Below the pieces are notes generated by a model. The model was not told the DNA's origin, did not search any database, and was given only the letters and a program-made list of their open reading frames with translations. A stretch of 62,927 nucleotides of DNA from an uncultured Geobacteraceae bacterium (GTDB lineage Bacteria > Desulfobacterota > Desulfuromonadia > Geobacterales > Pseudopelobacteraceae): contig CAIYZD010000308.1 in assembly GCA_903930585.1 (NCBI GenBank), forward strand, positions 1 through 62,927, in the 5' to 3' direction. The number at the start of each line of letters is the position of its first letter. Within the stretch, counting starts at the first letter, position 1. Below, piece by piece: positions 41,930 through 51,406 of the stretch. The position numbers and the translations under genes were made by a program.

Positions 41930-43324
41930 ATGAAGAGTGACGTTCTGAACATAGATGGCCTTGGTTACCGCTATCCGGGCGCCTCCACCCCGGCGCTGAC
42001 CAATGTTTCCTGCGCCATAAAAGCCGGCGAATGTATCTGCCTGACCGGCGATTCCGGGTGCGGCAAAACTACCCTGCTGCTGGCTATCAAGGGGCTCTTG
42101 CGTGGCGGCAGCCATTCAGGAACCATCAAGATTGCGCTGCCGGTGAGTCAGGACGCCTGGTCTGTCCCGGTCGGCCTGGTCTTCCAGAAAGCGGAGTCGC
42201 AAATTCTTTGCACGACAGTTGCGGAAGAGGTTGCATTCGGACCGGAAAACCTTTGTGCACCTCCGGAGGAGATCGATGTGCGGGTTCGAAAAGCTCTCAG
42301 GAGCGTGGGGCTCGACGGTTGTGAAACGCGGAATGTGGAACGGTTTTCAGCCGGCCAGAAACAGAGACTGACCATTGCATCAGTTCTGTCGATGAATCCG
42401 TCGCTGCTGCTGCTCGATGAGCCCACCTCGCAACTGGATCGCCAGGGAAAGCAGGAACTGTGCACACTTCTCGCCGGGTTCAAGAAACAGGGCTATACCA
42501 TTGTCATGACAGAGCATGATCCGCGCCCCTTTACCACTATTATCGACCGTTATCTCCCCATCGCGGATGGCAGATCCGGAGCCCCAACGTTGTCCTTGCC
42601 GGATCGCGAACGCTACGAATCGAAAACCGCCGCCAAAACGGAGCCGACTGGTGTAACAGAGAGGGGCGTCGCCATTCACGCCCGTGAGATTGCCCTTTCC
42701 TACCCGGAAACCGGTGTGGCGTTGAAACAGGTGAGCCTGAAAGTGCTGCAGGGTGAACGTGTCCATCTGTCTGGCGGCAACGGCGCCGGTAAATCAAGCC
42801 TGCTCCGTTGTCTGGCCGGCCTGGAAACGCCCGGCTCCGGGACGGTGGAACTTGCCGGCATTGCCAATCCCCGTCCGGAGCATTTGCCGGGGAAGGTAGG
42901 GGTGCTGTTCCAGGATCCTTCGCGTCAGTTATTTGCCGAGAGCGTGCACAACGAAGTGGCGTTCAGCCTGCACCGACTGGGGCATCCGCCCAACGAAATA
43001 GAGCGGGTTGTGACGGAGACACTCCGTATCTGCGGAATCGGACATCTTGGTGAACGGGCACCGCTCACCTTGAGTTTCGGGGAGCAGCACCGCGTGGCTC
43101 TCGCAGCGGTGATAGCGCCCCGACCCGCTGTCCTCCTGCTGGACGAACCGTTTGCCGGGCTTGATTTCCCCCAACGGCTCTCCCTGCTGGAGATTCTCGC
43201 GGAACTACCCGACAGATACGGCGCCACGGTGCTGATCGCATCTCACGATGAACTGCCCGACCACACCTGGGCGGATCGCACCCTGAAGCTGAGCGAAGGT
43301 CGCCTTGACGAAACCACCCATTAA
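41930..43324 (+). CDS. Energy-coupling factor ATPase, two fused ABC domains
   Basis: A 464-residue protein with two complete ATPase domains. First: Walker A GDSGCGKTTLL (about 37-47), signature FSAGQKQRL, Walker B SLLLLDEPTSQLD. Second: GGNGAGKSSLL (about 283-293), LSFGEQHRVAL, VLLLDEPFAGLD. This is the fused EcfA-EcfA' arrangement that powers ECF vitamin/metal importers. It is the first gene after riboswitch 2, and the next gene starts inside its last codons (20-bp overlap), showing tight operon coupling. Confidence 0.9.
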   Translation: MKSDVLNIDGLGYRYPGASTPALTNVSCAIKAGECICLTGDSGCGKTTLLLAIKGLLRGGSHSGTIKIALPVSQDAWSVPVGLVFQKAESQILCTTVAEEVAFGPENLCAPPEEIDVRVRKALRSVGLDGCETRNVERFSAGQKQRLTIASVLSMNPSLLLLDEPTSQLDRQGKQELCTLLAGFKKQGYTIVMTEHDPRPFTTIIDRYLPIADGRSGAPTLSLPDRERYESKTAAKTEPTGVTERGVAIHAREIALSYPETGVALKQVSLKVLQGERVHLSGGNGAGKSSLLRCLAGLETPGSGTVELAGIANPRPEHLPGKVGVLFQDPSRQLFAESVHNEVAFSLHRLGHPPNEIERVVTETLRICGIGHLGERAPLTLSFGEQHRVALAAVIAPRPAVLLLDEPFAGLDFPQRLSLLEILAELPDRYGATVLIASHDELPDHTWADRTLKLSEGRLDETTH

Positions 43325-44117
43325 AAATCCCGGCCACAAGTTGCTCCGCTCCAGCGACTACGCCTGCCAGTATATGACCCACGACTCGCCGGTCCATCGC
43401 CTTGGCGCCGGGTGGAAAATTGCCATTGGCACCCTGCTCAGCACGCTCGCCGTGGGGGTGCGCACCCCCGCCGAGCTTTTGACCCTCGTCGTCGTGGCGC
43501 TCGGCTATTACTTTATGGCCCGGCTTACTCTGTTTGACCTGTGGCGTGATGCCCGGTTCTTTGTGCTCCAGGCCGTTCTTATCACCACACTCTACTGCCT
43601 GCTCAACGGGCTGTCCAAGGGGTTCTGGCCGGGCGTCCGGCAGTCGGTGCAGATCATTCTCTTCTATATCCCCGGAGCAGTACTCCTGCGCACCACGCGC
43701 ACCGGCGATATGATGCGCGGATTGCGCCGGGTGGTTTCCTACCGGCTCTCATTCCTGGTGTTCGTCAGTATCAGGTTCGTACCGTTTTTTCTCCGTGAGC
43801 TTGACGAGATCATGGCGGCTCAGCGACTGCGGGGAGCACGACTTCTCCCCCGCCAACTCATTGATCCGCGCAACTGGGGAGACCTGTTCCACTGCCTGTT
43901 GCTGCCACTTATGGTCCGGGCGCTGAAAACGGCCGACGACGTCTCCCTGTCGGCCGAAGCCCGCGAATTCGGTACACGGAAACAACGTACCTTCATCAAC
44001 ATTCCCCGTCGGGACGAATCAGCGATTACGGCGCCGGAAGGACAACGCCCGGCTTGCCCGGCCGAGGTGCGGTCATGCTGCCGACTGGGACCGGAAGCCC
44101 GGAAAGGACTCTCATGA
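43305..44117 (+). CDS. ECF transporter T component (CbiQ/EcfT-like)
   Basis: A 270-residue membrane protein beginning at TTG after GAAGGT, overlapping the ATPase gene by 20 bp. Five membrane helices lie between about residues 35 and 160. The coupling motifs of EcfT are seen in modified form: AQRLRGARL and SLSAEAREFG (the family ARG boxes). The last 40 residues are soluble and rich in Pro and Cys. It would connect the ATPase dimer to the S component encoded next (4-bp ATGA overlap). Confidence 0.85.
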   Translation: MTKPPIKNPGHKLLRSSDYACQYMTHDSPVHRLGAGWKIAIGTLLSTLAVGVRTPAELLTLVVVALGYYFMARLTLFDLWRDARFFVLQAVLITTLYCLLNGLSKGFWPGVRQSVQIILFYIPGAVLLRTTRTGDMMRGLRRVVSYRLSFLVFVSIRFVPFFLRELDEIMAAQRLRGARLLPRQLIDPRNWGDLFHCLLLPLMVRALKTADDVSLSAEAREFGTRKQRTFINIPRRDESAITAPEGQRPACPAEVRSCCRLGPEARKGLS

Positions 44118-44683
44118 ATTCGCACGAACAGGTATTTCTCTGGAACCGTTTCACGTTGCGGGAAGCGTTACTGCTCGGATTCTGCGCCACATTTATAATC
44201 CTCACCAGGGCCGGACTACGTCTCCACCTCCATCTCCCAGGGCACGTGATGTTCTTCACGATGTTTTTTTACCTGCTGGCGCGGGGATGTGTGCCGAAAA
44301 TTGGTGCCGTCACCCTGGTCGGGTTGATCGTCAGCCTGGCGAGTATCCTTCTCGGCATGGGATCCAAGGGGCCGGTAGTCTTTGTCAAGTTCCTCCTCCC
44401 GGCATTGCTGGTAGATCTGGCCGGCGCCCTGTTTCCCTCTTTCATCAGCAGCATGGTTGCCTGTGCTCTGGTCGGCGCCCTGGCCGCCGCCCTGCGATCA
44501 CTCTCCGACACCGGGCTCGAATGGCTGAGCGGCATGGAAGAGGAGGTTCTCCTGCGGAAAACCGTGGTTACGGCATGCCTGTTCGCCCTGTACGGAGGAT
44601 TCGGCTCGCTGGCGGTACCATCGATCATTCGCAGGCTGCGGAAAAACGGCTTGATCTACCGGGGATCGGATAGGAAGTGGTGA
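44114..44683 (+). CDS. ECF S-component-like membrane protein
   Basis: A 189-residue protein with about six helices (FTLREALLLGFCATFIILT; LPGHVMFFTMFFYLLA; VTLVGLIVSLASILLGMG; FVKFLLPALLVDLAGALF; MVACALVGALAAALR; FALYGGFGSLAVPSI). Size, topology and place between the T component and TonB fit a substrate-specific S component. It does not resemble known vitamin S components (RibU, ThiT, BioY) by eye. Its stop overlaps the next start. The ligand is unknown and is the key question for this locus. Confidence 0.65.
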   Translation: MNSHEQVFLWNRFTLREALLLGFCATFIILTRAGLRLHLHLPGHVMFFTMFFYLLARGCVPKIGAVTLVGLIVSLASILLGMGSKGPVVFVKFLLPALLVDLAGALFPSFISSMVACALVGALAAALRSLSDTGLEWLSGMEEEVLLRKTVVTACLFALYGGFGSLAVPSIIRRLRKNGLIYRGSDRKW

Positions 44684-45525
44684 AAACCGACAGGGGAGGA
44701 ATACGGCGTCTTGCGCCTCTCCTCCTGGCATCCCTGCTCCTCCATCTGGCCATTCTCATCGCGGTCAGCGGCAGCTATCGGGGTCAGCCCGCCGGCAATC
44801 TCCCGGCAGCGCCCCTGTTGATCGACTACTGGGACTCCGGGGCAAATCGGGAGCATACGCCACAAAATACACCACCCCGCCCGGTGGCGACTGCGAGGAG
44901 TGTTACACCACCGCCAGCGCAGCCGGTCACGCCTCACGGAACGCTGCCGTCACGGATGGTCATCGAAAAAGAGGCTCCAACGGCATTGCCCGGTCAAGGG
45001 GAACCATTACGTGATGCCTCCCAGGACGTCAGGAGTCCCCCCATTCCCACCGCGAAGACAGGGAACATGGAGAAGGGTTCCACCACGACCCCTGGCGGAA
45101 CAGTATCGGGAGCCAGGCCGGGAGCGGGCTCAGGAGGCGGTTCCATTTCGGGTGCGGGCCACCTTGACGGTAGCGGTCCGGGAGGGAAGCAGGGAACCGG
45201 CGCATCCGGAACGCAGGGGGACTCGTTGCAACGGCACGGCGCCTACCAGGCACTGTTGAAACGCCTCATCGAGACCCACAAGGAATACCCCTTTGCCGCA
45301 CGCAGGTCGCGCCGGGAGGGGAGCTGTCAACGACGTTTCGTCCTGAGCCGCACCGGTGCGGTCAAACAGGTGGAAGCGCTCTCATCGTGCGGCCACCAGC
45401 TTCTCGATGAGGCCGCAACCCGCGCCATCACGACGGTCGGTATATTCCCCCCGCTGCCGGATGAATTCAGGGGGACCGAGGAAACCTTCACCATCATCAT
45501 AACCTTCACCCTCGACAGAGGGTGA
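44677..45525 (+). CDS. TonB family protein
   Basis: A 282-residue protein starting at one of two tandem GTG codons that overlap the upstream stop. It has one N-terminal helix (LAPLLLASLLLHLAILIAV, including the conserved SxxLH-type histidine), a long Pro/Gly/Ser-rich periplasmic linker (about residues 45-190) and a C-terminal TonB domain (YPFAARRSRREGSCQRRFVL ... LLDEAATRAITTVGIFPPLP). It would transmit proton-motive force from ExbBD, which is not encoded nearby, to the TonB-dependent receptor at 47018. The pair of Cys in the domain is less usual. Confidence 0.88.
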   Translation: MVKTDRGGIRRLAPLLLASLLLHLAILIAVSGSYRGQPAGNLPAAPLLIDYWDSGANREHTPQNTPPRPVATARSVTPPPAQPVTPHGTLPSRMVIEKEAPTALPGQGEPLRDASQDVRSPPIPTAKTGNMEKGSTTTPGGTVSGARPGAGSGGGSISGAGHLDGSGPGGKQGTGASGTQGDSLQRHGAYQALLKRLIETHKEYPFAARRSRREGSCQRRFVLSRTGAVKQVEALSSCGHQLLDEAATRAITTVGIFPPLPDEFRGTEETFTIIITFTLDRG

Positions 45526-45553
45526 TTACTTGCAATCGCACAAGGAGGAAGAA

Positions 45554-46936
45554 ATGAAGAGGATGAAACTATTAAAGTCGTGGCTGTCGATAATCAGTCT
45601 CGTCGTATTGACTGCGGTCATGACCGCCTGTGGTGGCAGTGGCAGTGTTACGTTACCGGGAACCATCAACACTGCGGCTGTTGCAGCCGGCAACGTCACG
45701 GTACCCACCCCGACCGGGGTAACGCTGTCGATTCCGGCAGGCACCACATTCACGGATACGTCAGGCAATCCGGTGACCGGCGCCATCACTACCAGCGTGA
45801 CCTATGCAACCACTGCCGACGCCCTTACCGCAGCGGAGAAAACCCCACCGCCCGACTCGGTCCTGGCTGCCTACGTCGATATCAGCATGGGAACGGTGAA
45901 ACACTTTTCCAAGTCGATCTCCCTCGCGATCAATGTGCCCACCAGCGTTGCCAAGTCAGGTGATACCATGACGGTCTACAGCTTTGACGGCACTCAATGG
46001 AACTTTGAAGGCACCGCAATTGTGGATATCAACGGAAACATAACCCCCACCGTCACCCATTTATCCATCTGGGGTGTGTTCAAGACGCATGCTCCGGCTC
46101 AGCCGAGCGGGGTTCAGACAACGGCAGGTGACACCCAGGTAACCGTGAATTGGAGCGCGCTGACCGGCGCCACATCTTACAACATCTATTACGGAACGAC
46201 CGCCGGAGTTACCACCTCCACCGGAACTAAGATTGCCAATGCGACCAGCCCGGGTGCGATAACGGGGCTGACCAACGGCACAACCTACTACTTTGTTGTC
46301 ACCGCAGTGAATATCGGCGGAGAGAGCGCCGTATCGAACGAGGCAACCGCTACCCCGGTTGTCGCGCCACCAACAAAACCGGCAGGAATCCTGCTGACCC
46401 CGGGTGATGGTAAAGTGACGGTGAATTGGACCACGGTAACCGGCAACACCTACAACATCTATTACGGCACATCAGCCGGTGTCACCACCACATCGGGTAC
46501 CAAGGTGGCCAATGCAACAAGTGGGCAGGTGATAAGTGGCCTGACCAACGGCACAACATATTACTTTGTCGTTACCGCCGTAAATACCGGTAGCGAGAGC
46601 GGTGTGTCGAGCGAAAAATCTGCCGCTCCGGCTGCCGTTCTGCAAGTACCCGCGAGCCCGAACGGACGTGTCGTGACAGCCACCGTGGCAGGCCAGATAA
46701 ATGTGTCCTGGACTGCCGTGAGTAACACCGCCTCGTACAACGTGTATTACCTCCAGTCGGCCTCGCTGCCGACTAACGCCCAAGTGCTTGCAGGACCGAA
46801 ACAATCCAGCAGCACCGCATCACTGACCTTGACCGGCCTCACCAGCGGCGCCACCTACAATATACTGATAACAGCGGTAAACACCGCCGGCGAAAGCGGA
46901 ACACAGACCAAGGCCCTGGCAATAACCGTTCTGTAA
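45554..46936 (+). CDS. Lipoprotein with three fibronectin type III domains
   Basis: The ATG at 45554 follows AAGGAGG at ideal spacing. The 460-residue product has a lipobox (VLTAVMTACGG, Cys about 26), a beta-rich N-terminal domain resembling ZU5-like proteins (SIPAGTTFTDTSGNPVTGAI) and three Fn3 domains (about 185-275, 280-365, 370-460) with repeats of TSYNIYYGTTAGVTTSTGTK and GLTNGTTYYFVVTAVN. It is probably an outer-membrane surface lipoprotein. Situated between tonB and the receptor gene, it may help capture the ligand, but Fn3 domains give no substrate clue. Confidence 0.82.
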   Translation: MKRMKLLKSWLSIISLVVLTAVMTACGGSGSVTLPGTINTAAVAAGNVTVPTPTGVTLSIPAGTTFTDTSGNPVTGAITTSVTYATTADALTAAEKTPPPDSVLAAYVDISMGTVKHFSKSISLAINVPTSVAKSGDTMTVYSFDGTQWNFEGTAIVDINGNITPTVTHLSIWGVFKTHAPAQPSGVQTTAGDTQVTVNWSALTGATSYNIYYGTTAGVTTSTGTKIANATSPGAITGLTNGTTYYFVVTAVNIGGESAVSNEATATPVVAPPTKPAGILLTPGDGKVTVNWTTVTGNTYNIYYGTSAGVTTTSGTKVANATSGQVISGLTNGTTYYFVVTAVNTGSESGVSSEKSAAPAAVLQVPASPNGRVVTATVAGQINVSWTAVSNTASYNVYYLQSASLPTNAQVLAGPKQSSSTASLTLTGLTSGATYNILITAVNTAGESGTQTKALAITVL

Positions 46937-47017
46937 TTCCATGTGAAGGCATGACGCCACCCCTCGCTGATGCCGGGGGGTAGCGGCTTTATATTTTGCA
47001 CTCCAGGGGTATATCCC

Positions 47018-49033
47018 ATGAATCTGAAAGTATTGCCGCATATATTGTTAGTGGTTACCAGTTCCCTGTTCCCCCTTTGCCGGGGAGCATCCGCGGCGGA
47101 GGCAGAAGAACGCGCCTCCCATTACACCCTCGGCGAGGTGGTCGTTTCCGGGCAGGGCGATGGCGTTCAGGCAAGTCAGACCATGAATACCGTTACCGCC
47201 GAGGATATCCGGCAACGGGGCGCCAGGACCCTGGACCAGGCGATCTCCCTGCTCCCCGGCGTGCATGTCAGGATAGGGGGCGAAGGGGTGCCACGTATCG
47301 ATATCCGCGGTTTCCGGACAAGGCACGTGGTCCTGCTGCTGGATGGCATCCCCATAAACTCGGCCCTTGATCAGCAATTCGATCCGACCATCATCCCCAC
47401 GGAAAACATCGCGGAGATCAAGCTGACCACCGGCGCCAGCTCGGTGCTCTACGGTCAGGGAGGGCTCGGTGGCGTCATCAACATCATCACGAAAAAGGGG
47501 ACCACCGGTGTGCAGGGGATGGTTGGCGCCGAAACGGGCGATCATGAGGCCTTCCTTACCAGGACGGGTATCTCTGGGGCCGGAGACACGTTCGATTGGT
47601 TCGTCAGCAGCAGTTCGTCCAAAATCGACGCCTTTCCCCTTGCAGCGGATTTCAGGTCCACCCCCGAACAGGGGGCCGGTTATCGTACTAACAGCGACCA
47701 GGAACGACACAACGTATTCGGCAACATCGGGTACACCCCGAACAAGGAGTTGTCCCTCGGCCTGACCTTCACCTACTCCCAGGGGCAATTCGGCAAACCG
47801 GGCAGTGCGACCAACGATCCCCGTGGTTTCGATCTTTTTGCGTCTCCGCCAAAGCATGAGCGGATCGATGGGTTTGAGGGGTACTCGGTCCAGCTTGCCG
47901 CGGATTACGCCATAACGGACCGGCTGAGCATCAGAGGGTGGGCCTTCATCAACCAGATGGATCAGCACGACAACCTGTACGACAATGGAAACTTCAATTC
48001 CTTCAGCCTGGTATCAGGCTCCTTCCGTGAGCAGGTCTCAACCACCGTCAAGGGGATATCCCTGCAGCCGAAGTACGACATGGGGAGCATGGGAAGGGTG
48101 ACGCTCTCCATGGCCGCCGAAGGAGACCGCTGGGAGAACAGCGGCGTTACGACCGTAACCGATCCCGCAACATCGAACCTGGTGTCCGCTCCGCTGAATG
48201 CGGACAAATCCCTCGCCATTTATTCGACCGGCCTTGAATATGAGCTCTCACCGTTGCCGGGACTTGGGCTCGTGGCGGGCTACGGACAGTACTGGCAGGC
48301 CAGGGACGAACTGAACACCGATGACTACAGCCTGCTTGCCGGTCTTTTTTACGACATCTTGCCGGACACCCGCCTGAAGGCATCTTTCAAGAGGAACATC
48401 CGTTTTCCATCCCTTGGCGACCTGTACGACCTTTCCAAGGGCAATCCGAACCTGGCCACCGAACGATCCTGGAGCTATGAGGGCGGGGTGGAACAGAAAC
48501 TCCCCGGTAACTGCGTTGTGAGCATCACCGGGTTTCATACAACGGCGAACAACCTCATCCAGAACGACCAGCAGATGACCGGCAAGTTCATGAACCTGTC
48601 GGAGGTCCGCTTTACGGGAGTTGAACTGGCGGCGACGACGCAATTCGTGAAGGGGCTCCTCCTTCGCGGGTCATATACCTACCTCGACTCCCAGGACTTG
48701 TCGCGAGCCGGCCGGGACCAGCAGCAATACACCCCGGGGGACAAGGTGACTCTGGAAGGAAAGTACGACTTCGAGAACGGCTTCTCCCCCTATCTGTCGT
48801 TCCTGTACGTGGGTAACCAGTATTTCTACACAAAGAACAACGTTGCCATCGTACAGAAGGCAAAGCTCAACGACTATACCATCGTGAATCTCAAGCTGAG
48901 CCAAAGGCTCCTGAACAACAGGGTAACCATGTATGTCGGCGCCAGCAACCTGTTCGATGAGAACTATGAGTCGAGTTACGGCTTGCCGCAGGCGGGCAGG
49001 TTTATCTACGGTGGCGTGGAGTTTCGTCTATGA
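47018..49033 (+). CDS. TonB-dependent outer-membrane receptor
   Basis: The ATG at 47018, preceded by AGGGG, gives a 671-residue protein with signal peptide (LPHILLVVTSSLFPLCRGASA), a TonB box (GEVVVSGQG) at the mature N-terminus, a plug domain (residues about 45-160, ending GGLGGVINIITKKG) and a 22-strand-type beta barrel ending YGGVEFRL. The plug has the conserved LLDGIPIN motif. No ligand is identifiable; its position in a riboswitch-controlled operon suggests a metal, cofactor or metal chelate rather than iron. The next lipoprotein start region overlaps its stop. Confidence 0.9.
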   Translation: MNLKVLPHILLVVTSSLFPLCRGASAAEAEERASHYTLGEVVVSGQGDGVQASQTMNTVTAEDIRQRGARTLDQAISLLPGVHVRIGGEGVPRIDIRGFRTRHVVLLLDGIPINSALDQQFDPTIIPTENIAEIKLTTGASSVLYGQGGLGGVINIITKKGTTGVQGMVGAETGDHEAFLTRTGISGAGDTFDWFVSSSSSKIDAFPLAADFRSTPEQGAGYRTNSDQERHNVFGNIGYTPNKELSLGLTFTYSQGQFGKPGSATNDPRGFDLFASPPKHERIDGFEGYSVQLAADYAITDRLSIRGWAFINQMDQHDNLYDNGNFNSFSLVSGSFREQVSTTVKGISLQPKYDMGSMGRVTLSMAAEGDRWENSGVTTVTDPATSNLVSAPLNADKSLAIYSTGLEYELSPLPGLGLVAGYGQYWQARDELNTDDYSLLAGLFYDILPDTRLKASFKRNIRFPSLGDLYDLSKGNPNLATERSWSYEGGVEQKLPGNCVVSITGFHTTANNLIQNDQQMTGKFMNLSEVRFTGVELAATTQFVKGLLLRGSYTYLDSQDLSRAGRDQQQYTPGDKVTLEGKYDFENGFSPYLSFLYVGNQYFYTKNNVAIVQKAKLNDYTIVNLKLSQRLLNNRVTMYVGASNLFDENYESSYGLPQAGRFIYGGVEFRL

Positions 49034-49077
49034 TGCGGCTACGAAATGTCAACAGCAGAGTTTCAGGGAGTGTTTTC

Positions 49078-50514
49078 ATGAACCATAGGCACTGGAATCG
49101 GGTATTATTGGCCGGGGTAATGTTCCTCTGCCTGTTAACGGGTGGTTGCGGTGACAGCGCCCCGTGGCGGTACAACCCCGGTATTCCGGCCAAGCCGGCC
49201 GCTCTTGCGGCAATGACCGGAAACGGCCAGGTCTCCCTCAGTTGGACAGAGAGTCCCGGTGCGGCAGGCTATACCGTTTACTATGGCGCATCGCCGGGGG
49301 TCACCATCGCCACGGCCGCCAGGGTCCTCGAAATAAACAGTGCTTCCACCTCCACCATCGTGACCGGGCTGACCAATGATGTCACCTATTATTTCGCCAT
49401 CACCGCGGACAGTATCAACGGCAAAAGCCCGTTGTCGGACCAGGTGGCCATCGCCCCCTCCCCACCCGGGGCGTTCAAACAGTCCGACCTCTTGGGCGCC
49501 TGGCGGTTCAATGTACTGGTCAGCGGGGCCGGGGCCGGATGGATGCGCGGCACTGCCGCCATCGACGGAGCCGGGAATATCAGCATCCTGACCTTTCTCG
49601 ACAACTCAGGTAACAGCAGTGCCCCGACAGGACTTTTCACTGCCATGACCATCCTGCCGGACGGGACCGTGTTCCAGGCCGGCACGGCAACAGGGTTTCA
49701 CGGAGAGCTGTCCGCCAACCAGTTCAAGGATACGCTGGTGGGTACCGCCACCACCGCTGCGTCGCGGCAGATCATGATTTTACAGAAGCAGGTCGATGGG
49801 ATCGTCTTCAGCAGCAGCGACATCAAGGGGACGGGAAAGCAGGGGGCCGGTCCGCTCACCTTTGTCTACCACCAGCTTTCAAGCGGTACAAATCAGGAAT
49901 GGGAATATGCCGGCGGCCAGGTGGGACAGGACCAGGCCGTTACCTATTCGTCCATCAGCGCGCCGACATCGCGCCAACTGCCGGGAACGGGGAGCAAGGT
50001 GGCATCCCTGGCCATCACACCGGACGGTATTGTTACTGAAACGGCGAATGGCGTTCTGCCCCAGCCGGCCGCGGTGATGAGTCACGGGGTCATGTCCGCG
50101 GATAAGATGACGGTAGTCGGCGCCATGACCGACGCGAGCGGCGCCTTTGTGCTCAGGGTCATGCAGATGATTCACCCGCCGTCCATTGCGCTTACCTCGT
50201 CAGACTATGCCCTGACCTCCCTGGCCGGCTCCTACAGTCTGCACACCCTCACCAGCGGGACAGCCCCCCTCTGGGCGTACGGAACTCTTGGCGTGGACAC
50301 GACCGGCTCCGTCAGCTTTTCCTCCTATCTGAACAGCAACGCCGGCTTGACTCCGCCCGCTGCATTCATGCTTGCCATGGATCAGCAAGGTACCCTGACG
50401 AAAGCCGTTGACACGTCGTACAACGGCAGACTGTCTTATTTCGGTGACATGATCGTCTCGACCCGGACCGATGCCGCGGGGGGCTCCGCTCTCGACATTG
50501 CACTGAAGAGATGA
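49078..50514 (+). CDS. Second lipoprotein with one fibronectin type III domain
   Basis: From the ATG at 49078 (AGGGAG upstream; ATG 49030 overlapping the receptor stop is a less likely start) the product is 478 residues. A lipobox is present (LCLLTGGC, Cys about 23). One Fn3 domain (about 40-135, GYTVYYGASPGVTIATAARV) resembles those of the lipoprotein at 45554. The remaining 340 residues are two or three beta repeats around LLGAWRFNVL and SLAGSYSLHTL, a pattern seen in uncharacterised Geobacter lipoproteins. Function is unknown; it may be an outer-membrane partner of the receptor. Confidence 0.78.
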   Translation: MNHRHWNRVLLAGVMFLCLLTGGCGDSAPWRYNPGIPAKPAALAAMTGNGQVSLSWTESPGAAGYTVYYGASPGVTIATAARVLEINSASTSTIVTGLTNDVTYYFAITADSINGKSPLSDQVAIAPSPPGAFKQSDLLGAWRFNVLVSGAGAGWMRGTAAIDGAGNISILTFLDNSGNSSAPTGLFTAMTILPDGTVFQAGTATGFHGELSANQFKDTLVGTATTAASRQIMILQKQVDGIVFSSSDIKGTGKQGAGPLTFVYHQLSSGTNQEWEYAGGQVGQDQAVTYSSISAPTSRQLPGTGSKVASLAITPDGIVTETANGVLPQPAAVMSHGVMSADKMTVVGAMTDASGAFVLRVMQMIHPPSIALTSSDYALTSLAGSYSLHTLTSGTAPLWAYGTLGVDTTGSVSFSSYLNSNAGLTPPAAFMLAMDQQGTLTKAVDTSYNGRLSYFGDMIVSTRTDAAGGSALDIALKR

Positions 50515-50545
50515 TCCAAACCACAATCAATCAAGGAGATCTTTC

Positions 50546-51406
50546 ATGTTTCGTTTCTGCATTTTTTTCTGCTCCATACTGACCGCCTGCCAGCTGTTCG
50601 CTGCCGAGGCGCCGGACAAGGCTTTACCAAAAGAGAACAAGGTGGTGCGGGCCGCGATCATTGGCGGCATGTCAATTACTACTGAATTGTTCGCGGAAAT
50701 ATCTAAGATGTTCGAAGCCGACACCGGCTACAAGGTGCGGGTGGTGGCCGAAGGCCCGCGACCGGGCCTGGCAGATGCAATGCGCCAGGGTAAGGTCGAT
50801 TTTCTCACCATGCACTCCGGAGACATCACCACGGATCTGGTAGCCGACGGGTATGCGGTCAACATGCGCCCCTGGGCAAAAAACGACCTCATAATAATCG
50901 GTCCCGCATCGGATCCGGCCAGGATCGCCGGGTACAAGGACGGCGCTGCCGCCCTGAAGAGGATCGCCGAGACGGAATCCAATTACGTCGACTTAAAGGG
51001 AATCGGCTCCAGGGAACTGGGGAACAGTCTCTGGAAAAAGGCGGGGGTAGAACGGACCGGTAAGTGGGTGATCAAGGACGAGAGCATCGACCACGATGAC
51101 CTGCTGGGTTTCGTGGAGAGACACAACGCCTACATAATCATCGGGCGCCTGCCGGTGACCACCGGCAAACTGGGGTCGCATAAACTGAAGATCATGGTGG
51201 ACCGGGATCCGGTCATGCGACGCCCCTACATCGCCATGGAAGCCTCCGCCGAAAGGTTTCCCGATGCCAATGTGAAGGGAGCGCGGGCGCTGTCCGACTA
51301 CCTGCTTTCCGACAAGGTGCAGGGATTCATGGCCCGGTACGGGAAGGAATATAACGACGGCATCCCCTATTTCCACCCGGTAAAGAGCGCGTTCGAAAGT
51401 CATTGA
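50546..51406 (+). CDS. TupA-like periplasmic binding protein, divergent
   Basis: A 286-residue protein with AAGGAG before the ATG, signal peptide (FCIFFCSILTACQLFAAEA) and a PBP-like type-2 fold of the TupA (tungstate) group: MFEADTGYKVRVVAEG, VDFLTMHSGD, NMRPWAKNDLIIIGPASDPARI. The oxyanion-binding segments of TupA are changed: the usual TTTS near residues 40-45 is IIGGMSITTELF here and the RGDDSGTH stretch is KGIGSRELGNSLW. The ligand may therefore not be free tungstate. No ABC permease (TupB) follows, so it may serve the ECF/TonB system. Confidence 0.8.
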   Translation: MFRFCIFFCSILTACQLFAAEAPDKALPKENKVVRAAIIGGMSITTELFAEISKMFEADTGYKVRVVAEGPRPGLADAMRQGKVDFLTMHSGDITTDLVADGYAVNMRPWAKNDLIIIGPASDPARIAGYKDGAAALKRIAETESNYVDLKGIGSRELGNSLWKKAGVERTGKWVIKDESIDHDDLLGFVERHNAYIIIGRLPVTTGKLGSHKLKIMVDRDPVMRRPYIAMEASAERFPDANVKGARALSDYLLSDKVQGFMARYGKEYNDGIPYFHPVKSAFESH

